Part shown: piece by piece, positions 1 through 64,000 of the stretch
Layout of the letters: every line of letters begins with the position of its first letter
Position numbering within the stretch: position 1 is the first letter of the stretch
Assembly: GCF_037038585.1 (NCBI RefSeq)
Contig: NC_092523.1
Span: 29,641,501-29,705,500, forward strand
Origin: Patagioenas fasciata
Lineage: Eukaryota > Chordata > Aves > Columbiformes > Columbidae
Length of the DNA stretch: 64,000 nt
Reading direction: 5' to 3'
The notes under the pieces: model-generated
Databases searched by the model: none
Told to the model about the DNA's origin: nothing
What the model saw: only the letters and a program-made list of their open reading frames with translations
Made by a program: the position numbers and the translations under genes

Positions 1-3000
1 GTCCTTTCCTTTATTTTTTTTATTTTTTTTTTCCTGCTGGGCAGGACAACCTGCACGCATATTTAAAGCTGTGCCATTCACAGCTGAAAACAGTGAAGCG
101 ATATGAGATGTAGCTGGTAGTGATGTAAGATCTAAACAGAGTTGTGCTTGTGACCAAGTCTCTATGTCTAAATATTTTGTTTGTATTGCTTTGGATTTAT
201 TTACAGAGGAAACTCCTCATTGATTACATTCATCCACCTTATTGTTTTTTAAGCATCTAACGGAAATGACTGTTAACCTTTGAGGCTAAACAGCGTACGC
301 AACTTCCACATAATTCCAGCCACCTAAAAGTGAGATATTTGTTTAAAGCAGTTATCTAGACTCTCTCTGAGGAGGATAAAGACATCTCCAGATGGTGACT
401 CCTCCCACCTGCTTCAGGTTGGATGACTGTCATTCCAGAGGTGCCTGCATTTCTGCACTGGATATAGACAGCACCTAATCATCCAGCTTAGACCCAGGTG
501 AATCTCAGCCTCTGCTGGCTCATTTCAAAGGGATCCTGTCTTCGTTAAAGATCTAAGAGAAGTAAAGTTAAATGAGCTGTCAGTCCATAACATTTCATCC
601 AACGTATCTGACCACACAACAATTTGAAATGAGTATGAATGAATGGGTATTTGACATGATGATCCAGGAGCCTGTTATCGCTTTGAACATGGGCTGCAGT
701 ATTCTGTTTTGTCAGTGGCTGATTGTATCAGCTAAACATTAACCCAAGGGCTGTGATGTGTTGCTAGTTCTGGATAACTCCAGTGTTTGTTTGCAGAGGG
801 ATTTCTGAAGAGTTTGGAAAGGAACTGGAGATGCTAATATTCTCCCAGGCTTTCAAGGGTCAAAATGACATGTTTCATCATATGATCATGTTAGAGAAAC
901 TGAAAAATCATCTGTGAAAGAAGGTGAAAGAAAAATTCTAAATACTATCTACAATATTTGCTGCATATTTCTGCTTATCAGCTGTATGATGGTTGTGCAG
1001 TGAGAATTATTAACATGGCATCAAGGTTCTACAGATAATAATGTCCCAGGATTTAACCCCAGGTTGAGACTCTGACTCAGATTCAGCAAACAGCACCTGT
1101 TAAATTTGCCTTTGAAAGGAGCTAACCTACCGTGTTATTTTGACTTCCTGTCACTGTCATAAATCCAGCGCACATTGTCATAGACTAATGAGTGGACGTT
1201 TTCTACAGCCACATCCTAATTGCTATACTAATTTCATCCCCAAAGACCCAAACAAATGATCCACTTCTGACACATGAACTGGAGCAGAAGCTGGGAGGGA
1301 AGAGCTGCCGGCTCTCCGAGGTGTAGCGAGATAAGCTGCTCCCAGGCTGACATCTGCGTTCACAATGGGCCATATGTGGGCTGCACAGAGAGGGCTGGTA
1401 ACACAGCAGAGATCATGCATTTAACAGATTGCACCTACAACCAACACCTTGTATAACATTTAATATAAGGATAAATAAAGGTGGCGGCAGCAGCAGCCCA
1501 GACTGGGTACAGAACAATCAGCCAGCTGACATGAAGCAAGGGAAATAGCTCCGAGATAACCAAGACATCCCCTTCTAGGAGGAGCCGGTTGCTGCCTCAC
1601 ATTGTTTAAATCTCCCTGGCTATTTAGGTGTCCTGCTACAGTGAGGAAATCACCTGCAAGTACCTTCACACCTGGCTTCAGATAGAGGCATCATGGCATT
1701 TACTTTGGCATTTAAAGGCCAGCTCCTTCAGAACAAAAGGGTTTGCTTTTGCAAGGTGCTGGCTTTGGCAGCAATCCAGCCTAAGTTCCTTCTCACTGCT
1801 CCTTCTCATAGCTTTTCCTCCCTCAGTTCAGCAGCAGGCCTATTTGCAAAGCCACACAGTAAAACAGATCATGGACTAGATTAGAGGTGAAAAATAACCT
1901 TTTTTGTGGTTCCTCAAAATAGATGTAGTGGCAAAACAAAGAGCTAGCAAGTTAAAGTGTCACAGCAGGGGACAGAATTAGGGAGAGAAGGGACAGGACC
2001 TTCCTAAGCCTGTTTTACAGCCGGTGTCTTGCAGATCAATGTGACAGACACAGGCCTGAATGACATGGGAGTAGTTCAGGATGGAGGCACAACACTATCA
2101 GCTGTGAAAGTCGAGTCCCAGTGGATGCGCGTCCCCCCAGTGAGAAAGGCTGTATGCCTGGAGGGGTGATGGGCTTGTAAGCCGAAAAACTGACATTTAC
2201 ATTTTCATTATTTCCAACACGGAGCAGATGGCAAAGGGACACTCCATACTTTCTTGCATGAACCTCAAAGAATCCCATATCTCAGTTTTAGTTGGACATT
2301 TTCCTGTCCCAAACTCGTCCTGTATGCTGCCAGGTGACAACAGCTCCCTGCCCAAAGGCAGCTGCTTATCAGTGAGGATGGCTCTATATGCTGTTTATTA
2401 AGGAACATGCTGCGAGGAAGGGAGGCTTTGAGATATAAACATCTGCAAGGTTTAAGACAGGCAGAAGTGAAGGTAGGGCTTTTCCACTGCAGGTGGAAAG
2501 AGCTGATGAGCTCTGAGAATGCACCTTGGTGCAGCTGATGGGGGTCACCCCCTCACAGCAGAGTACTCTGGGCATGGGAAACTGCACACAAGCAAAAGCC
2601 TGGCCTTATGCGGGGGCGGCAGCTGGGATTAGGGGTTTACCCTCAGTGCTCTGGAATTCGGGATGAGAAACAGCACGAAATGAGGATTCAGCTGAGTATT
2701 TAAGGGCAAAACTAGATATGGTCTTTAGAATATATTTTTTACACTAACACCATTGTTTATATTGCACATCAGACAGATATGTACAGGAAAATGTACAGAA
2801 ACATCTAGATAAACATTGCACACCTGGGTAATGCATCATTTCAATATAAACTCCCCAAAAGAACTGAGATAAAATGGGAGAAGAGTCCCAGAAAACATAT
2901 CCTGAAACTCATCTCACTGAATTTGAGCTAGCTGAACTGATATGGCCTTACCAAATCTGCTTAAATTGTGAACAGGAGGAGAAAAAAGGAGAAGTGGTCA

Positions 3001-3554
3001 TCACATTTAATAGAACATTGCCTCTTAAGGTCCAAATTCACAAGCCTTCTAAAGCTAGATTATTTAATTAATATCAGTGGGCTTTACAGCACCTGTCTCA
3101 CAAGGGAATATACCATTTTTATTCCTGGGCATCCTCATGAACTGATTTTTTTCTTTCTGTTTATCCAGACTGGAAAAACTAAGTAATCAAAATGCAAATT
3201 CATCAAGGTGCAATTCCAAGCCTTCCCAGGATGCCAGGCAGTCAGCATCCATTGGGAGGTGGTCTGTAAAAGCTCACTTATGCTACGTAACAGGCTACAT
3301 ACAGAAATTTCCAAAGGTGACTGCACCATCTCAGTTTGAAAACTCTTATCAAAAAGACTGAAAAAAAACTTCTACAGGTGAAAAATTAAGTAGATTAGAC
3401 GATAAATGTGATGGGCATGACCTTCCTTAGTGGAGTGGGGAGAGCACTTTGACTGCACTTTACTCTCCCAGTCTTGTATATGTCTTTCTTGCCGCCCACC
3501 AGCATTGGGCTTAGGGATTATAATACACACTGCATTTGCAAATATACAGAGTTG

Positions 3555-3571
3555 AAAAAAAAAAAAAAAAA
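3555..3571. repeat. Homopolymer A17 tract
   Basis: A run of 17 A in the upstream flank. It could be the tail of a decayed retroposon on the + strand, but the sequence before it has no recognisable element body. Confidence 0.8.
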
Positions 3572-5201
3572 GAAAGCCCCACAGGCCTCTGGCAGTACAA
3601 GATAGCTGTATGAAAATGGAATAAGACTGATAGGAAAATAATCTCTCAGAGACTTTTGGTTACCAAGAACTGTGAAGATAGATTGTAATGAAAATGTAAA
3701 TATGTACATACCTGCTGTGCGGTGTGGTCCCCTAAGACACTGCAGCATTGCCTCGGTAAGGGTTACCTACCCCATACAGAAGGGCAACAACATCTACAGT
3801 ATTTTAATTTGGTAGGAGTTACTCAAAAAGTTGCAGGGGCAGAAGTGAGAGGCAATGGAGCAGCTATTATAGCCCTGTGGATACTCCATCTATCTGCAGC
3901 AAACTACAAACCTTGCTTTATCAAAGCTGGGATTTACCTGCTCACAGACAGAGATGCTAACTAAAAAGTGCCTTGGTCTCTAAGAAGTTCAGCTGTCCAT
4001 GGCCATCCTGGGAACTGAGTAACACTGAGCAGAAAATGAGACAAGATTTGCAGAGCAGCAGCTGGGGAGACCAGACTTCTTGATCTTTCTATGAAAAACA
4101 GTAAATGGGTCACATGTGCAGCCTGTTTACAAGTTTAAGAACTGTCTTCTCTGAAATGCTTTGACTCTAATACATAACAGTTGTTTTTAAGGCTGGCCAC
4201 TGATATCCTTGTTGCAGACAAGGTGATGGAGTTGTGACAATTCCGCCTTGTTCAGCACAAGAAGATGGGCAGAGTGGGCTCTGAGGATGGGACGGGGAGA
4301 GAGCAGGAAGCTCATATGATGCTCCCCTGACAAAGACTGAGTGCTCCAGGCCAGACATGTGAGGGGAGCACTGGCAGAAGGAGTCAAGAGAGGCCACTTG
4401 CCCATGAAGTACAACCCCAGGTTAGCAACAAGTTTTAAAGCTGAATAAAGAGGAACTGACACATTTCTGCAAACTACACAAATGGGACCTAAAGAACTTT
4501 GAAGATGCCTTGCAAAACTAAAATGATCCAAGCAATTTCTGACACAGCTAAATAATGATAATTTAAAATAGGTTAAAGAAAGATATTTGAGAGGTGATGT
4601 GACAAGCAAGATGTGATAAAACAAACAAGCTTTTCCGTTTGTCTTCTCAGGGAACACAGATAAGACAAGCACCCTGTTCTCCACGTCACACTCTTGACAT
4701 ATATAATCTCAATCAAGGGGGTTCTTTTGCTTGTCTTTTTGTTCTCTTCTTATTTGATCCCCAAATTCATCTGCAAAACAGCGTGGTTTGACAAAAATGC
4801 CAAAGGAGTCAACTGGATCTCATGTGGCTCTAACCACCTCAGAAGAAAAATGCCTGACAAACCCCCTCTCTAGCTATTTATCTAGATTTAAGATATGGCA
4901 AAGCACTGCAAGAAAGCACAGAAGGACTCTTTATGAACAGCAAAGCAAAGTCAGTTCTTGTCACGAGATGCAGAGCCTGGATATGTTTTCAGCAACCAAG
5001 GCATTAATATCCTGTTGGGAGCAGGCAGGGAGGACAAGGACGAGGCTGTCCAGGTCTGCAGCCCAAAGCTGCTGTGTGTGGGAAGGCCAGAGAAGGATGA
5101 GAAGAGAAACAAGCTGGGAAAGGGGAACACTTTTGAGCCAGCCACATCAGCTGTTTCTCCACAAGTATTTTGATACATTAAACTTGTTTGTTTTTTTCTT
5201 T

Positions 5202-5221
5202 AAAAAAAAAAAAAAAAAAAA
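5202..5221. repeat. Homopolymer A20 tract next to a T-rich run
   Basis: An uninterrupted run of 20 A directly follows a T-rich stretch (about 5186-5201). No retroposon body or target-site duplication was recognised beside it, so it is annotated as low-complexity sequence only. Confidence 0.85.
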
Positions 5222-8200
5222 GAACAGCAACAAAATGAAATAGGACAAAACAAGACTTGAAAAGACCTAAGTTGCTGCATGGAGTCAGCTCTCAACACTG
5301 GCCTGTGCAAATAAAGCAGTAAGCGATAAAGGCAAGAACTGTACTTGGCAGTTCATAAAGACAAATCTCTTTTCTTAGTAAGATTGCAGGCTATAAACTA
5401 ACAAAAATGCTATCAAGAAGATTAGAGCCTTTATTTTCCACTTAAGCTCATACTGATAAAACAGTTTTTACAATAGTGTGCTACACATGTGATAATACAA
5501 GTCGTCTTTAAAACCAGCATATATTTCAAGCTTCAATGACGATTATATCTCAGCTCTTGACATTCGATGCTGGAAAACTCTTTAATTAACTAGGATGGCA
5601 ATGCTGATTTAAGATCACGGGCACAATGGGATTTAGTGAGTATTTTACAAAACTGGATTAAAAGGGAATAAGAGACACCTCTCACTTTAGTAAGACTGAA
5701 TGGATTCGATGTGAAGGCTCATATTCCAGGGGGAATGCGATAAAGGTGTCCATTTTATCCGCATTAATTTAAGTGTCACCCCTGCTAAAATACTGGAAGT
5801 TTCTGCAGTTAAACAGCATGGAAGACTTTATAATCCTGCCATCTACAGATGAAGCCTTAAGGCATATGCCTATCAAATAGTACCAGTTTTCTCCACTCAC
5901 CCCCCCTGCTACATCTCAGTGTAAGGATGTAAAAGACTGGAAATTGATAAAACCAAATGCAATGAGATGTCTCAGCATCTCCAGCCTTCAAAAAAACACG
6001 TACAGCTGGATTATACCTTGCTGTAACAACAGTTTAGACCAGCAGATTTCACACTTTCTTTTTTTTATTAATAAACAAGAGACTCAGAAAATTCACAGCT
6101 ATGGTTTTGTCAATTAAAATTAAGATACAGCAGAGTGCTGAGTATATATTTTTGCACAGTGGTCATATGACATTCCTGACGGCCACTCTTCAGAAATGCT
6201 GTTTTAGATGAATTCACAAGGCAGAAATTTAACCACGTTTCACTTTTAAAAGCTTAACAAACTTTTACATCAACGATTAGACAGCTTTTAGAACAACACT
6301 GGTAAATCGATACATGTTTCAAACTCTCATAATTTCCCAAAGCCTTCAGGAATCACAGAGGAGTTAATGCTGGAGCTGTTTGGTTTGCTGGGGCTGCCAG
6401 TTTTATATGCAACAGCAACGTCCTAGACCAAGATCTATAAATCTGCAATTCAGAAAAAGGAAAGTATAACCTTATAGAAGAAGTTGTTATCACAGGGTTT
6501 ATCAGGAGGGATTCTAGCTGACATCAACTGGCTGTATCAGAAGGGTACTTACCTCTCTTCTCATTAGCTATGTCATGCCATAGAAAAAAAGGTGCCACAG
6601 ATTATTTATGCTGTAAAAATTTAGGGCAAAAAGGCTTTCACAGCCCTGACAAATGAACTGTTTGAAGCCAACAAACTAGCTAATTCCTAAATGCATTTCC
6701 ATCAAGATACAGAAATGATGTTGTCTTTCATTAGGGCAGCAGTTGCTAAATGACATTAGCTTAATCTTACCAATATTATTGATCAATTCAGTGTTTACTT
6801 CAGTAAGCAGTCCCATGGACATGTAAAAACAATCTTTTGAACTGGCTATTCAAAGGAACTGGTCCATAAATGTTAAATCACTTTAAAGATTTTAAACTGA
6901 AGTGAGCTTTCCAAATACAGAGTTTCATATTTTTCTCCAAGCTTGCCATTCTTATCTCCAAATTGGTATCTATTGTCTCCAAAGTCTGTGGATCTCTCTT
7001 CCCCCCTCCCCCCAAATGTCAACCTACTGCAAGCTGGTTCCAGCAGACAATGAGGAGAGATGGCATTACCTGTCCTAACACACTGACGACTGACAAGAGA
7101 AACATGTGAGGCTGACTTCAGATGCAGAGAAGATCCTTTTCACATATTTTGGGCAAAGGTAGAAAAACGACCTAAGAGAACCCTCCATTGCTTCAGAAAC
7201 TTTCTTTTCTTCTATAATGCAAACAGAATATGGATGAGAGAACTTATAGCATTCAGTGCAATACATTGGACAGAGGTGGAAAGGGCAACTGTGTTTATCA
7301 TTATGATTATTAAAAATAAATGAAGTGGCAAGGTTAAAACCAATTCACCTTTGTTTCCCACTTACTGTAGCTATTTATAGCCAGTCAAAGCACAGGGAGA
7401 ATGTTGTTGCCATCCTGATTTTGAGATGTCTAACATTCAGTTAATGCTTGTGAAAATGAGGCACATGATGCAGGGCCATGCGGAGTTTGGCTTCATGTGA
7501 TCAGGGATGAGCAGGCCACTAACTGAAAGAGCACTAATCAAGAAGAACAGGGAGAAACCTGTCACAATAACAACATCACATGTTCCTTGATAATGTTTCA
7601 GTGTAAACCTCTTGTAGCATATTGTGTGCTGCCTTTGCATCTTTAAGAAATTACACTGTAAATGCTCCAAGATTTTATATAAAAGAAATCCAACTCCCTT
7701 TTTTTTCTCCTACAAAAACAAACCCAAAGATACTCGGAAAATCTGGAGTCCACTAAAAGTTTAAGTATTTCAGCTATTTTCTTTCTTCTACCTAGAATTA
7801 ATTTGATGAGGTTAGCACCTACCTAGAAATATGACTTTAAAACGATGTTTTATTTTGAAATTGTTGGTGTGCTAACAAAAATGTATTCCATTTTGCAGGA
7901 GAGGAAGGATTCACTCATCAAAAGAGACTGGCTGTCAGAGATGAAAGAGAGTAAAGAAACTGAGAGAGCCATTTTAAACATATAAGACAAGACTTTTATC
8001 TAAGGCTGGACCATATGGGACAGTGCTATTAACCTTGGAAAAAATTTGACAGTGCTGCAGAAGAAAAGAAGATGAAGAAAAAAAAAAGGAATAATTTACC
8101 TTCAATAACTTTTCTGATCTGTACTGACATATTTCAATAAGTCTACATTTATGCTTTTCCAAGGGTGAAGGTTTTGCCATGTGTCCCCTACATCTTTCTG

Positions 8201-9288
8201 TACATCCCGAAGTGCTGGGATGGGTTTTCTGACAATGTGTGTGTCCTTCCGCCTGCCTGTGGATACCTGGGCAGAGCACAACTGGTGAATGCGTGGATGA
8301 CTCCTTTGCCCTGGTCACCTATATACTTTTTTTTCACCTCAGGAGCATGTGACTGACAAAGCAGCGTTAAAGACAGACATTTCTGTAGTTTGTATTATTT
8401 TCACCTGAAGAGCAGCTCCATGCTGGCTCTGTAGCTACAGAAGCAAGTGCTCCCAGCTCATCCTTGTCTATCGCCTCATTGGTGCTTAAAAACCTCCCTC
8501 TGTGGGATTCCACATTTTCTCCAAAACGCATTTGTAGACTAAATTCTCCTCACTCTTTGCAAGTGCTAACATTTAAGCTATTTCTTCTTTTGCTGAGACC
8601 TAAACAGATTACTTTTTATCTTGCCCTTGAGGGACATGAAAAACAATTGCTCACAATCCTCTTTGTAAGAACCTTCACCATGTTTAAGCTCGCTGTCGGC
8701 TTTCTCTTTTCCACACCAAACCAGCTAGTTCTTTCAGTCCTCCCTTGTGTCACAGTGTATACTTTTAAGTCTCACTTCTGGTGCTCTGACTGACCCTTAA
8801 TAGGTGACAGCCCAAAGTGGGCACAGTTTGAGATCTCAGCGGTGCAGGCTGAGGCAGAAGCATTCCCTTTGGTGCATATAGAATCTGCTGTGACATCTCC
8901 AGGAGCTCTAAGTGAGAATTTTAGTGGAGGCAAATGTCTTTGTACCTGTCATTTGAGGGATGTTCCCTCTGTTTCCAGGCCCCGTGCCCGGCCTGGCTGC
9001 CCCCAACACCGCGGACCACGTTGCCTCCAGGGCTTGCCTGGCCCCACAGCCACGACCCCTCCTCGCAGCACTTGCCGATGCCCAACACGGCTGAGGCGCT
9101 GATCCGTGCGGAGACCGATCTCTCCCCCGTGGCAGCGCTGTGTGCATATTCAGACATCGGGCTTTTCCTTTTAAAAATTATTTTATTTTGGGGGTCTTTG
9201 GGTAAGCCCCACCGAGGCAACATAGAATGCTCCCCCTCCGCGGGGGGGCGGAGGGGAGTTTCTCACCTGCGCCCATCTCCGTGGCAGT

Positions 9289-9312
9289 GGGGCGGGGCGG
9301 GGGCGCGGAGGG
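9289..9312 (+). promoter_or_regulatory. KIT: G-quadruplex motif in the KIT proximal promoter
   Basis: Four guanine runs (GGGG, GGGG, GGGGG, GGG) are separated by loops of 1, 1 and 6 bases, about 170-190 bases before the start codon. Further G runs follow at 9319-9324, 9336-9339 and 9341-9343, so alternative folds are possible. The human KIT promoter is a well-known G-quadruplex model; this is an analogous motif and not an identical sequence. Confidence 0.6.
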
Positions 9313-9480
9313 AGCTGCGGGGGGCCGCGCAGCGCGGGGCGGGCGGCGGAGGCGGAGCCGACGGCGGAGCGGAGGGGCCGGTCGTACTCCGCAGCCCTCC
9401 CGCGGGGGCTCGGGCATCTCAGCGCGCCGGGCGGTGCGAGCGGCAGCCGCGCCGCGCCGGGCTCGGGGGGTGGCGGCGGC

Positions 9481-63792
<54,312 letters not shown>

Positions 63793-64000
63793 GTAAGTTA
63801 TGGGTCATCATATTTTTGGAGTCAAAGCAGTTTCAAGCAAGATGTTAGACTAGAGCTATATGGAGCAAAGAGCCTGGGACCTTCATTAATTTTCCATTAT
63901 TAATTATGTAGCTTTGCATTGTAAGTTTGGGTGGTAGGAAGGATGCCTGGGCTACCTGCTTCTGCTTTGTTGTGCCATTAGACAGTAACTGTCTAAGCCC
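63793..64000 (+). other. KIT: Start of KIT intron 20 (truncated by window edge)
   Basis: The GTAAGT donor at 63793 opens the last intron. No further exon is seen in the remaining 208 bases. Confidence 0.85.

Larger units (their letters stand above)
1..8959. other. Upstream non-coding flank of KIT
   Basis: About 9 kb of AT-rich sequence with no exon-like open frame, RNA gene or clear transposon that I can support. It contains homopolymer A tracts at 3555-3571 and 5202-5221 and a T-rich stretch at the left edge. All open frames are short, lack family motifs and occur on both strands, as expected by chance. In vertebrates this side of KIT faces PDGFRA and holds long-range enhancers. A cluster of GATA, E-box and SOX-like words near 1330-1376 is the only candidate element noticed, and it is weak. 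Confidence 0.6.

Noticed and set aside
4187-4684. 165-codon minus-strand open frame in the upstream flank
   Set aside because: No recognisable domain, no splice context, cysteine- and leucine-rich chance composition, and no neighbouring exons.

Overview
The window holds most of one vertebrate gene on the + strand: KIT, the stem cell factor (SCF) receptor, a type III receptor tyrosine kinase. Twenty consecutive coding exons (9481-63792) join in a continuous reading frame of 919 codons. The missing last exon (C-terminal tail and stop) would lie to the right. The encoded product has a signal peptide, five Ig-like domains, one membrane helix, a juxtamembrane segment and a split kinase domain. Every catalytic motif is intact, so this is a functional gene and not a pseudogene.

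The organism looks like a bird. The interspersed repeats are CR1 LINEs, and several end in the tandem octamer ATTCTGTG typical of avian CR1. The protein also fits an avian KIT of about 960 residues. I recall several differences from chicken KIT, so it may be another bird, but I cannot name the species.

Layout: 1-8960 is non-coding upstream flank with homopolymer tracts and no supported gene. About 8960-10150 is a CpG island holding the promoter, a G-quadruplex motif and exon 1 (signal peptide). Intron 1 is about 18.4 kb and carries an old CR1 copy, a pair of direct repeats (repeat A) and the first copy of an approximately 840-bp repeat (repeat B). Exons 2-9 (27924-50742) encode the ectodomain. 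Within them, intron 2 carries a 1.4-kb antisense CR1 with reverse transcriptase remnants, a mariner-like fragment and a sense CR1 tail; intron 3 carries the second copy of repeat B; intron 8 carries a sense CR1 3' end. Exon 10 is the membrane helix and exon 11 the juxtamembrane switch. Exons 12-20 encode the N-lobe, kinase insert and C-lobe.

I found no operon, CRISPR array, RNA gene, complete mobile element or undescribed molecular system. The points most worth checking are structural. Direct repeat B copies in introns 1 and 3 bracket exons 2-3, whose joint loss would be in frame. CR1 copies in introns 2 and 8 are inverted relative to each other. The splice sites that make the mammalian GNNK+ and Ser715+ isoforms appear to be absent. 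All functional statements rest on recognising the KIT family by eye; no alignment or database search was run.
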